DNA from: Solirubrobacterales bacterium
Lineage (GTDB): Bacteria; Actinomycetota; Thermoleophilia; Solirubrobacterales; Solirubrobacteraceae
Length of the DNA stretch: 7,163 nt
Direction of reading: 5' to 3'
NCBI GenBank assembly: GCA_025964075.1
Contig: JAOPZQ010000435.1
Span: 1-7,163 of the forward strand
Positions 1 to 6,593 of the stretch are shown here, in pieces; the first letter of the stretch is position 1; every line of letters starts with the position of its first letter. Position numbers and translations under genes: made by a program. The notes below the pieces were generated by a model, which searched no databases, was not told the origin of the DNA, and saw only the letters and a list, made by a program, of their open reading frames with translations.

Positions 1-1896
1 GCCATACTCGCGCGCGGCCGCCGCAGCGGGGACGAGCTCGGCGGCCACGTCGGCCGCCACCCGCGCGGGGTCCCGCGTGATCGGATCGCCGTAGCCGGCC
101 GATCCGCCCCAGTTCCACTCGATGACCGACGCGTCGTCGACCATCAGCGGCTCGCCCTTTCCGAACGTCTGCACGCTCTCGCCGTTCAGCTGGTGCACCG
201 AGCCGGGCATCTCGCCGCGAGCGAACCGCTCGCGCACGTCGCTGCCCTGGAGCAGGAGCGTCTCGCCGGTGCACCCGGGCAGCCCGCCGAGGATGCCCGG
301 AGACTTCGGCACGCCCTCGGACGTGTACACCCCGACCGCCATCTCGCCGAGGTGCGGGATGTAGCCGATCCGCCCTCCGTTGCCGCCGCGGAAGCGCCCG
401 GCGCCGCCGGACCCGCTGTCCTCGTGGCGGTAGAGATAGAGCATCGGCCAGTCGCGCTCGTAGGTCTCGACGTTCGGCCCGCGGCCCTCCGGGATCCACC
501 AGATCCCGTTCGCGAAGACGCCATCCTCGCGCGCCGTCGCCCCGGTCGTGCCGATCATCGCGTCGAGCATCGGCCCGACGTAGTAGACGCCGCGCTGGTT
601 CGTGCCCGCGTGGATGTGGATGTGCCACTGACCCGGCGTGGTCGCCAGCGCCTTCGCCCGGACCCCCGCGTCGCGCGAGCACAGCAGCATCTTCGTCACC
701 ACCGCGTTGGCCATCGCGATGCTGAGCTCGGTCGCGTAGACGCCCGCCGGGCTCACCGCGACGCCGTAGTTCGGACAGGTGATCGTGCCCGGCTTCGGCG
801 CGTAGGAGACCTGGCGGGCGGCCCCTCCGATGACCCCCATGTGCTCGGCGAGCGTGAGCACGTTGAGCGCGGCGAGCGTCGTCCCGCGCTGGGCGGCGAA
901 CGGCAGGTTGATCGCGCCGACCTCGGGGTCGGTGCCGACGTTGTCGAACGTGAGCTCGTCCCCGCGCTTGCGCATGTGCATCTCGACGCGATGGGCGCCG
1001 CGCTCACCGGTGACCGCCACCTCCTGGTAGCAGCGCTCGCTCCACTCGCCGTCCGGGATCGTGCCGAGCAGCTCCCGGAACGAGGCCTGGCTCGCGTCGA
1101 GCAGGCCGTTCATCACGCCCTTGACGGTGGCGGGGCCGTACCGCTCCGCGAGCCCGAGGATGCGCGCCCGGGCCGCGTGGTTGCCGGCGATGCAGGCGCG
1201 GAGGTCGAGCGCGAGGTTCACCGGCGTCCTCGACTGGCGACGGTAGAGGTCCTCGAGGTCGCGGTTGATCGCGTCGTCCTGGACGATCCGCACGGGTGGG
1301 ATGCAGATCGGGTCGTAGAAGATGTCGAGGGCGTTCGTGCAGAACGAGCCCGGCACCGAGCCGCCGATGTCGTTCTGGTGCACGTTGTTGGCGACCCAGC
1401 AGAACAGCTCGTCGCCGACGAAGACGGGGCACATGAGGTTGACGTCCGGCTGGTGGGCGGTCCCGATCCAGGGATCGTTCACGAGCCACATGTCGCCCGG
1501 GCGGATGTCCTCTCCGCGGCGCTCGACGAGGAACTTGGAGACCATGTCCATGAACCCGGCCAGGTACTGCAGGTAGGGCCCGAAGAACAGGATCTCGCCG
1601 TCGGCCGTGATGATCGCCGTCTGGAAGTCGCGCGTCTCCAGCGTGATCGGAGAGACGGCCAGGTTCGTGATGATCGACCCGTGCTCCTCGTTGGCGTTCC
1701 AGAGGCTGTGGCGGATGACCTCGAACGTGATCGGATCGATGTCCTCCTCGGCGTCCCGATACAGCGAGAGGCCCTCGGGCACGCGAAGCGTCGCCGCCGG
1801 GATGTAGCTGTGCGCCACCCCGTCCCAGAACGCCCGGTGCTCTCGCTCGGCGTCGGACTCCGTCGCGGTGTGCGTGTGCTGGATCGTGTCGCTCAT
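1..1896 (-). CDS. hyuB: Hydantoinase B / acetone carboxylase alpha-type subunit (HyuB family), C-terminus cut by window edge
   Basis: Read from ATG at 1896-1894, the frame stays open for 632 codons to base 1, so the 3' end lies outside the window. HyuB-family subunits pair with an ATP-using HyuA partner in enzymes such as N-methylhydantoinase, 5-oxoprolinase and acetone or acetophenone carboxylases. Visible family marks are DPITFEVIRHSLWNANEEHG (residues 54-73), NDPWIGTAHQPDV (140-152), NNVHQNDIGG (170-179), SGGAGRFRGGNGG (496-508) and WGGSAGYGDP (596-605). His148, Asp151, His173 and Asp176 are candidate metal ligands by motif position (inference). About 50 residues precede the conserved core, and the core wording recalls acetone carboxylase alpha subunits, which run to roughly 770 residues; hydantoinase B proteins are usually shorter. 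The last visible residues (EYG) fall where shorter members are close to ending. The gene starts 2 bp after the hyuA stop, so it is cotranscribed and probably translationally coupled. Substrate unknown; cytoplasmic, with no signal peptide. Confidence 0.93.
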   Translation of the reverse strand, partial: MSDTIQHTHTATESDAEREHRAFWDGVAHSYIPAATLRVPEGLSLYRDAEEDIDPITFEVIRHSLWNANEEHGSIITNLAVSPITLETRDFQTAIITADGEILFFGPYLQYLAGFMDMVSKFLVERRGEDIRPGDMWLVNDPWIGTAHQPDVNLMCPVFVGDELFCWVANNVHQNDIGGSVPGSFCTNALDIFYDPICIPPVRIVQDDAINRDLEDLYRRQSRTPVNLALDLRACIAGNHAARARILGLAERYGPATVKGVMNGLLDASQASFRELLGTIPDGEWSERCYQEVAVTGERGAHRVEMHMRKRGDELTFDNVGTDPEVGAINLPFAAQRGTTLAALNVLTLAEHMGVIGGAARQVSYAPKPGTITCPNYGVAVSPAGVYATELSIAMANAVVTKMLLCSRDAGVRAKALATTPGQWHIHIHAGTNQRGVYYVGPMLDAMIGTTGATAREDGVFANGIWWIPEGRGPNVETYERDWPMLYLYRHEDSGSGGAGRFRGGNGGRIGYIPHLGEMAVGVYTSEGVPKSPGILGGLPGCTGETLLLQGSDVRERFARGEMPGSVHQLNGESVQTFGKGEPLMVDDASVIEWNWGGSAGYGDPITRDPARVAADVAAELVPAAAAAREYG

Positions 1897-1898
1897 CT

Positions 1899-4025
1899 TC
1901 AGCTCCCGAACGTGAGGACGAAGTCGCCGCCCGTCGATTGGACGACCTGGGTGCCTGGCGGGACGACGATGCCCGTGGTGGGGAGATCGATCACGGCGGG
2001 CCCCGTCACGACCTCACCCGCCGGCAGCGCCGCGCCGTTGTAGACCGGCGTCTCGTGGCCCGCCTCGCCGCGCGTGAAGAACGCGGTCCGCGTCCCCTTG
2101 CGCGCCGATCCCTCACCCAGACGCGCGGTGCGGGTGACGGCGCTCGTCCCCGTCGGCAGCACGGCCTCGAGCCGCACCGAGACGATCTCCGTGCGCGCCT
2201 CCGGCAGGAGCGCGGCCGAGCCGTAGCGACTCTCGTACATCGCCTCGAAGCGCGACGTGACGTCGGCCACGGCCTCGGCGTCGAGTTGGTCGGGCACGTC
2301 GACCTCGAGCTCGTGCCGCTGCCACTCGTAGCGGATCTTCGCGTGCCGGAGGAAGAGCGGCGCGGTGTCCCGGACGCGGCTGGCCTCCACCTGGGCGCGC
2401 AACGCCTCCTCCAGCTCGCCGTAGATCTCGCTCAGGTGCGCGGCCTCGAACGGTGAGATGAGCTGGCAGTCGCGCTCGAGCTGGTAGCGCACGTCGGAGA
2501 GGCCGATGCCGAATGCGCTCCAGACGGAGGCGACCTCACCCGGGATGATCACCTTGTCCACGCCGAGCTCGCGCGCGTAACCCGCCGCATGCAGCGGACC
2601 CGAGCCGCCGTACGAGAGGATCACGAAGTCGCGCGGGTCGAATCCGCGGCCGACGACTACGCGCTCGAGCACGTTGGCCATCTTGGCGTTGACGATCTCG
2701 ACGATGCCGAGGGCGGCGTCGGTGATCGACAGGCCGAGCGGCTCGGCGACCCGCGCGATCGCCTGCCCCGCCAGGTCGAGCCGGGGGCGGATCTGCCGCT
2801 CGCCCGCCCCGAAGACGGCCTGTGGGTCGAGGTAGCCCAGCACGAGGTTGGCGTCGGTCACCGTCGGCTCGACGCCCCCGCGGTCGTAGCAGGCGGGGCC
2901 TGGATTCGAGCCCGCGCTCTGCGGACCGACCCGCAAGGTCGAGCTGTGCGGCTCCATCCAGGCGATCGACCCTCCGCCGGCACCGATCGACAGCACCTCG
3001 ACCGCCGGGATCCGGTACGCGTACTTGTCGATCAGCGTCTCGTCCGCGGTCTCCGGCTGGAGGTCCTTGATGATGCCGACGTCGAAGCTCGTCCCGCCCA
3101 TGTCGGTCGCGATGACGTCACGCACGCCGAGGTCGGCGGCGAGGCGCTGCGTCCCGACGACGCCGCCGACCGGGCCCGAGCCGATCGTCAGGACGGGCCG
3201 GTCGCCGCTGTCCTCGAGCGGCACCATCCCGCCGTGGCACTGCATCACCATCAGCCCGTCCTCGAACCCGAGTTCGCCGAGGCGACCCTCGAGCTTGGTC
3301 AGGTACTGCGAGGTCTTCGGCCCGACGAAGGCGTTGATGACGGCGGCGACCGTGCGCTCGTACTCGCCGACCGCCGTGGAGAGCTCGTGGGCTACCGTGA
3401 CGAACGCGCTGGGCGCCACGCGGCGCACGATCTCGCGGGCCCGCAGCTCGTGGTCGGGGTTCTGGATCGACCACAGGAAGCTGATCGCGAAGGCCTCGCA
3501 GCCCGCCTCCGCGAGCTCGCGGACGGCCGTCTCGAGCGCCGCCTCGTCGAGCTCGACCAACACGGCGCCGGTGCAGTCGACGCGCTCGGTGATGCCGCGA
3601 ATGCGGTCGCGAGGGACGATCGGGTCGGGCTTGCTCGTCTCGTTGACGCGCAGGATGTTCTCGGGGGGCTCGCCGGCGACGCGGCCGAGACCGCGCATCA
3701 TCAGCAGCGTGTCCTCGTGCCCGCGCGTGGTCAGCACGCCGACCCGCGCTCCCTTGAGCTCGACGACGATGTTCGTGGCCACCGTGGAGCCATGGGACAC
3801 GAGCCGCGTCAGCTTGCCGAACAGCTCGTCGTAGGCGTAGCCCGCCTGCTCCGCGGCCGCGCTCAGGCTTCCGAAGAAGCCGGACTGGAAGTCGTCGGCC
3901 GGCGAGCTGAGCGACTTGCCGTACGCCACCCGCCCGTCGCCGTCGACGAGCACGCAGTCGGTGAAGGTCCCGCCGATGTCGATCGCCGCGACCAGTGAGC
4001 GCTGCGGCGCGGTGCCCGATGCCAT
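1899..4025 (-). CDS. hyuA: Hydantoinase A / acetone carboxylase beta-type ATPase subunit (HyuA family)
   Basis: A complete 708-residue protein, a normal length for the family (about 680-720). HyuA subunits have an actin/hexokinase-like ATPase fold and phosphorylate the substrate or an intermediate for the HyuB partner. The N-terminal phosphate-binding motif AIDIGGTFTD is at residues 14-23. It is followed by VSHGSTVATN (76-85), GEYERTVAAVINAFVGP (220-236), QCHGGM (262-267), the second ATPase block IGSGPVGG (281-288) with ATDMGGTSFDVG (306-317), SIGAGGGSIAW (346-356), GPQSAGSNPGPACY (367-380) and SYGGSGPLHA (471-480). The C-terminal domain carries the usual RFEAMYESRYG (592-602). No key motif is missing. 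The ATG at 4025 is chosen because GAGGAGAGGA (4040-4031) sits at SD distance and the first motif starts at residue 14. It is first in an operon with hyuB and divergent from the TetR gene. Sequence alone does not separate hydantoinase, oxoprolinase and ketone carboxylase functions. Confidence 0.95.
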   Translation of the reverse strand: MASGTAPQRSLVAAIDIGGTFTDCVLVDGDGRVAYGKSLSSPADDFQSGFFGSLSAAAEQAGYAYDELFGKLTRLVSHGSTVATNIVVELKGARVGVLTTRGHEDTLLMMRGLGRVAGEPPENILRVNETSKPDPIVPRDRIRGITERVDCTGAVLVELDEAALETAVRELAEAGCEAFAISFLWSIQNPDHELRAREIVRRVAPSAFVTVAHELSTAVGEYERTVAAVINAFVGPKTSQYLTKLEGRLGELGFEDGLMVMQCHGGMVPLEDSGDRPVLTIGSGPVGGVVGTQRLAADLGVRDVIATDMGGTSFDVGIIKDLQPETADETLIDKYAYRIPAVEVLSIGAGGGSIAWMEPHSSTLRVGPQSAGSNPGPACYDRGGVEPTVTDANLVLGYLDPQAVFGAGERQIRPRLDLAGQAIARVAEPLGLSITDAALGIVEIVNAKMANVLERVVVGRGFDPRDFVILSYGGSGPLHAAGYARELGVDKVIIPGEVASVWSAFGIGLSDVRYQLERDCQLISPFEAAHLSEIYGELEEALRAQVEASRVRDTAPLFLRHAKIRYEWQRHELEVDVPDQLDAEAVADVTSRFEAMYESRYGSAALLPEARTEIVSVRLEAVLPTGTSAVTRTARLGEGSARKGTRTAFFTRGEAGHETPVYNGAALPAGEVVTGPAVIDLPTTGIVVPPGTQVVQSTGGDFVLTFGS
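1903..1907 (-). promoter_or_regulatory. Ribosome binding site of hyuB inside the hyuA 3' end
   Basis: GGGAG lies in the last sense codons of hyuA, six bases before the hyuB ATG at 1896. The order GGGAGCTGAAGATG places SD, hyuA stop and hyuB start within 14 bases, the arrangement expected for translational coupling of two subunits made in equal amounts. It also fixes the hyuB start. Confidence 0.65.
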
Positions 4026-4030
4026 GGGTG

Positions 4031-4040
4031 TCCTCTCCTC
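4031..4040 (-). promoter_or_regulatory. Strong Shine-Dalgarno of hyuA
   Basis: On the minus strand GAGGAGAGGA precedes the ATG at 4025 by five bases. It is purine-rich and closely complementary to the 16S 3' end, and it decides the hyuA start. It contrasts with the opposite-facing TetR gene, which has no such site. Confidence 0.75.
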
Positions 4041-4047
4041 AGATGGA

Positions 4048-4077
4048 AGACCGGATTCTTAGACCAGGTAGTCGGTA
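4048..4077. repeat. Candidate operator half-sites at the hyuA promoter
   Basis: AGACCGG (4048-4054) and AGACCAGG (4061-4068) form an imperfect direct repeat 13 bp apart, and TCGGTA lies at 4072-4077. The half-site AGACCG is the reverse complement of CGGTCT at the right end of the palindrome in the tetR promoter (4160-4165), and TCGGTA is the reverse complement of TACCGA at 4153-4158. The half-sites straddle the predicted -10 box and start point of hyuA, where a repressor would act. Spacing differs from the tetR palindrome (ACC to GGT gap 8 versus 4), so a shared regulator is only inferred. Confidence 0.3.
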
Positions 4078-4085
4078 GAAGTCAA
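4056..4085 (-). promoter_or_regulatory. Predicted hyuAB promoter
   Basis: On the minus strand TTGACT (4085-4080) matches five of six bases of the sigma70-type -35 box. Eighteen bases later comes TAAGAA(T) (4061-4055), a weaker -10 box. A start near 4049 would give a leader of about 24 bases that contains the SD at 4040-4031, so the geometry is consistent. The region is AT-richer than its surroundings. It is a prediction by eye; the -10 box is the weak part. Confidence 0.5.
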
Positions 4086-4088
4086 CCC

Positions 4089-4119
4089 ATCCGGATCGTC
4101 CGTAACCATCGACTGTCGA
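4089..4119. other. Two short dyads in the centre of the divergent region
   Basis: ATCCGGAT at 4089-4096 is a perfect 8-bp palindrome just upstream of the hyuA -35 box. TCGAC-T-GTCGA at 4109-4119 is a second small dyad. Neither resembles the ACCGATCGGT palindrome. Dyads of this size arise by chance in GC-rich DNA, so these are recorded as possible protein-binding sites only. Confidence 0.15.
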
Positions 4120-4145
4120 AGGCGATAGGTCGTGCGTGCCCCAAC

Positions 4146-4174
4146 TGGTTTGTACCGATCGGTCTGACTAAGAT
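4146..4174 (+). promoter_or_regulatory. Predicted tetR promoter giving a leaderless transcript
   Basis: TAAGAT (4169-4174) fits the actinobacterial TANNNT -10 consensus. It ends eight bases before the ATG at 4183, so transcription would begin at or within a base or two of the start codon. A -35 box is poor (TGGTTT at 4146-4151, 17 bp away). The sequence between the -10 box and the ATG contains no SD-like stretch, which agrees with leaderless translation. Confidence 0.45.
4154..4163. promoter_or_regulatory. Palindromic operator candidate ACCGATCGGT
   Basis: A perfect 10-bp palindrome lies between the -35 and -10 positions of the tetR promoter. TetR-family regulators commonly bind such short dyads in their own promoters, and ACCG/CGGT half-sites are frequent among them. 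A protein bound here would block RNA polymerase on tetR, so autorepression is the likely role. The right flank extends to CGGTCT, the half-site also seen (reversed) near the hyuA promoter. Confidence 0.5.
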
Positions 4175-4182
4175 GGCCGCGG

Positions 4183-4821
4183 ATGAGCGAGGAACCCACG
4201 GGTTCGACCGTCACCCGGCGAGCCGGCCGTCCCCGGGAGGGGTACGAGGCGCGGCGCCAGGAGATCGTCGACATCGCGGCGCGGCTGTTCGCCGAGCGCG
4301 GCTACCACGCGACCTCGCTGGACGAGCTGTCGGCCGCGACGGGTCTTCAACGCGGAGGGCTCTACCACTACATCGGGAGCAAGGAGCGCCTGCTCTTCAT
4401 GATCCACGAGCGGTTCATCGAGCCGCTGCTCGCGGAGGCCCACGCCATCGAGGATCGCGGCGACCCACCCGACGCCACGCTCGAGAACCTCGCCGGCGCG
4501 CTGATGCGCGACATCGCCGAGTACCGCGACCAGGTCACCGTGTTCCTCCACGAGTGGCGAACCATCCATCCGAAGGACCGCGAGCGGGCACAGGCCGTGA
4601 TGCAGGCGCGCCGCGAGTTCGAGGCCGTCATCGACCGCACGCTTCGGCGCGGCGTCGCCCAGGGCGTCTTCGAGATTCCCGAGAGCCGGCTCGCGACGCT
4701 CGGCTTCCTCGGGATGATCAACTACAGCTATCAGTGGTACCGCCGCGACGCCGCGTGGAGCGCCGACGACGTCGCGCAGGCCTTCTGCTCGTTCTTCCTC
4801 GACGGCATCCGCGTACGCTGA
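4183..4821 (+). CDS. TetR/AcrR-family transcriptional regulator
   Basis: A 212-residue protein, typical TetR length. A basic N-terminal arm (RRAGRPRE, residues 12-19) leads into the DNA-binding domain at about 22-70: IVDIAARLFAERGYHATSLDELSAATGLQRGGLYHYIGSKERLL, with the helix-turn-helix around SLDELSAATGLQRGGLYHYI. The rest (about 75-212) is an all-helical ligand and dimer domain. LGMINYSYQWYRRDA near residue 180 recalls the C-terminal domain of KstR2-like regulators of acyl-CoA and sterol catabolism (tentative). The start is unusually firm: TGA at 4165-4167 closes the frame just upstream, and ATG at 4183 is the only start codon after it. It has no SD. It is divergent from hyuAB and upstream of an MFS gene in the same direction, so either or both may be targets. 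The inducer is unknown. Confidence 0.93.
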   Translation: MSEEPTGSTVTRRAGRPREGYEARRQEIVDIAARLFAERGYHATSLDELSAATGLQRGGLYHYIGSKERLLFMIHERFIEPLLAEAHAIEDRGDPPDATLENLAGALMRDIAEYRDQVTVFLHEWRTIHPKDRERAQAVMQARREFEAVIDRTLRRGVAQGVFEIPESRLATLGFLGMINYSYQWYRRDAAWSADDVAQAFCSFFLDGIRVR

Positions 4822-4912
4822 GCGGCGCGTGTGGAGGGCGCCGGGGCGCGGGTCGCCTCGAGTGCTCGCGGGCCGATCCGGCGATCCACATGGCCGCACC
4901 CGCCCGATGGGG

Positions 4913-4918
4913 TAACGT
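4913..4918 (+). promoter_or_regulatory. Possible -10 box of the MFS gene
   Basis: TAACGT fits TANNNT and would start a transcript near 4925, leaving a leader of about 14 bases before the ATG at 4939. No convincing -35 box is seen at the right distance. The 117-bp gap after tetR (4822-4938) is otherwise without a clear terminator, so read-through from tetR is equally possible. Confidence 0.25.
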
Positions 4919-4938
4919 CGGTCGCGGGTAGATCCGGA

Positions 4939-6501
4939 ATGCCCTCGGCCGTCGATCCCCCTGCCGTCCGCTCGGCTTCGCGCGTCGATCCAAGCGCGGT
5001 GCTGGCGGTTGTGGCGGTCGCGCAGTTCATGGTCATTCTCGACGCGAGCGTGGTGAACGTCGCGCTGCCGACGATCAAGCGCGACGTCGGCTTCTCGGAG
5101 CAGAGCCTGTCGTGGATCCTGAACGCGTACACGCTGATGTTCGGCGGCTTCCTCCTGCTCGGTGGGCGCCTCGCCGATCGGCTTGGCCGGCGCCGGCTGT
5201 TCGTGGCCGGGATCGCGGTGTTCTCGGGCGCCTCGTTGATCTGCGGGATCTCGCAATCCGAGGGCACGCTGCTCGTCGCGCGAGGCCTGCAGGGGCTTGG
5301 CGGCGCGATGGTCTCGCCGGCGGCGCTGTCGATCATCCTCACGACGTTCGCCGAGGGCTCGGAGCGCAACCGCGCGCTCGCGGTGTGGGGCGCCATCGCC
5401 GGCGCGGGCGGCGCGGTCGGGCTGCTGCTCGGCGGCGTGATCGTGCAGGCGCTGAGCTGGCGCTGGGTGTTCTTCATCAACGTGCCGATCGGCGCCGCCG
5501 TGCTCGCGCTCGCCCCGCGGATCATCCCCGAGAGCCGCTCCGAGTCGGCCGCCGGGGGCGGCTATGACGCCGAGGGCGCGGTCGCGATCACGCTCGGCAC
5601 GATCGCTCTCGTCTTCACCCTGATCAAGGCCGACGCCTGGGGCTGGACGTCGGGGCGGACGGTCGGGGGGTTCGCCATCTCCGCCGTGCTCATCGCCGCC
5701 TTCCTCGTCGTCGAGCGCCGTCACGAGGATCCGCTGGTCCCGCTGCGGATCTTCTCCAACCGCAGCCTCGCCGCGTCCGACGCGACGATGCTCGTCGTCG
5801 CCGCCGCGCTGTTCGGGGTCTTCTTCTTCTGCACGCTCTACCTGCAGCAGGTGCTGGGCTACGGCGCCCTCAAGACCGGCGTCGCGTACCTCCCGCTGAG
5901 CTTCACCATCATCGGCGCCTCCGCGTTCGCGTCCCGGTTCGTCGATCGCTTCAGCCCGAAGCCGGTGCTCGTCGCCGGCCTCGCCGTCGCGACCGCCGGG
6001 TTCGTGCTCCTGACGCGCGTCTCCGGTCACGGCGACTATGCGACCCACGTCCTGCCGGCGATGATCGTCCTCGGGATCGGCCTGGGGATGTCGTTCGTGC
6101 CGATCACGATCGCCGCCACCAACGGAGTCGCCCCCGGTGACTCCGGCCTCGCCTCCGGCCTCCTCAACACCACCCAGCAAGTCGGCGGCTCCCTCGGCCT
6201 CGCGATCCTCTCGTCCGTCTCGAACAGCCGCACGACGAGCGCACTGCACGGCGGCTCGCCACTGCCCGCCGCGCTCACGCACGGGTTCAAGGGCGCCTTC
6301 GTCGTCGCCGCGGTGCTCTGCGCCGCCGGCGTCGTCGTCGCGCTGGCGCTGCTGCCCCGTCGCCGGCGCGAGGCCGGGGGCGCGAACCTCGAGACGATCG
6401 CGATGTCCTTCGCCCGGTGCCCCGGCGCCCCGTACTGCGGCCACCTCGCCCGCATCGTCGCCCTCGGCCGCCGCGTACGCGGCGCCATCGCCCGACCCTA
6501 G
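4939..6501 (+). CDS. MFS transporter, DHA2 (14-helix, EmrB/QacA) drug-export family
   Basis: A 520-residue inner-membrane protein, probably a proton-driven exporter of small hydrophobic compounds. The first helix carries MVILDASVVNVALPTI (residues 31-46), the motif of 14-helix DHA2 pumps. Motif A is GGRLADRLGRRR (75-86), ARGLQGLGGAMVSPA lies in helix 4 (114-128), and the motif C region is GAIAGAGGAVGLLLGGVI (151-168), followed by SWRWVFFINVPIG (173-185). Hydrophobic stretches near 20-42, 60-77, 86-103, 111-133, 147-168, 174-193, 214-230, 243-258, 282-302, 313-333, 342-360, 370-392, 405-428 and 452-472 make 14 helices. The ATG at 4939 is preferred because it leaves an 18-residue N-terminal tail before helix 1; a GTG at 4831 would add 36 residues with no membrane or family character. 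The SD is weak. The C-terminal tail contains RCPGAPYCGH (493-502). Placement after a TetR gene fits regulated efflux, but a role in exporting or importing the hyuAB substrate is only inferred. Confidence 0.93.
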   Translation: MPSAVDPPAVRSASRVDPSAVLAVVAVAQFMVILDASVVNVALPTIKRDVGFSEQSLSWILNAYTLMFGGFLLLGGRLADRLGRRRLFVAGIAVFSGASLICGISQSEGTLLVARGLQGLGGAMVSPAALSIILTTFAEGSERNRALAVWGAIAGAGGAVGLLLGGVIVQALSWRWVFFINVPIGAAVLALAPRIIPESRSESAAGGGYDAEGAVAITLGTIALVFTLIKADAWGWTSGRTVGGFAISAVLIAAFLVVERRHEDPLVPLRIFSNRSLAASDATMLVVAAALFGVFFFCTLYLQQVLGYGALKTGVAYLPLSFTIIGASAFASRFVDRFSPKPVLVAGLAVATAGFVLLTRVSGHGDYATHVLPAMIVLGIGLGMSFVPITIAATNGVAPGDSGLASGLLNTTQQVGGSLGLAILSSVSNSRTTSALHGGSPLPAALTHGFKGAFVVAAVLCAAGVVVALALLPRRRREAGGANLETIAMSFARCPGAPYCGHLARIVALGRRVRGAIARP

Positions 6502-6522
6502 TCTCCCGAGTCGCTCGCCTCC

Positions 6523-6541
6523 CCACCGCGGCTCGCGGTGG
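6523..6541. terminator. Hairpin between convergent genes, possible bidirectional terminator
   Basis: CCACCGCG-GCT-CGCGGTGG forms a perfect 8-bp, GC-rich stem with a 3-base loop, starting 21 bases after the MFS stop. It lies about 50 bases beyond the stop of the gene arriving from the right. There is no T-run on either side, as is common for actinobacterial hairpin terminators, so efficiency is uncertain. Confidence 0.55.
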
Positions 6542-6593
6542 CTCGCACCGGGTACGCCGCCGCCCCGACGCTGCCCGCATCGACCGCGGCGCC

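Noticed and set aside
193..2043. Long plus-strand frame of 616 codons opposite hyuB and the end of hyuA
   Set aside because: Composition is dominated by Arg, Ala, Asp, His and Val with no fold or motif, typical of the antisense frame of a GC-rich gene. The minus-strand frame shows complete HyuB motifs.
2589..3998. Plus-strand frame of 469 codons opposite hyuA
   Set aside because: Same biased composition and no recognisable domain; hyuA on the other strand has all its ATPase motifs.
4059..4274. Small minus-strand frame of 71 codons between hyuA and tetR
   Set aside because: It overlaps the tetR start and both promoters, has no SD and shows no recognisable protein features.
4173..4931. Plus-strand frame starting at ATG 4173, overlapping tetR in another frame
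   Set aside because: Arg/Pro-rich with no domain; the frame from 4183 gives a textbook TetR protein.
4831..4938. GTG start extending the MFS protein by 36 residues
   Set aside because: The extension is polar, Arg/Pro-rich and not family-like, and it would cover the possible -10 box at 4913. ATG 4939 gives a normal short N-terminal tail.
4822..4938. Terminator or regulatory RNA in the tetR-MFS gap
   Set aside because: Only small GC dyads such as GCCG-ATC-CGGC (4872-4882) are present; no long stem or T-run stands out from background.
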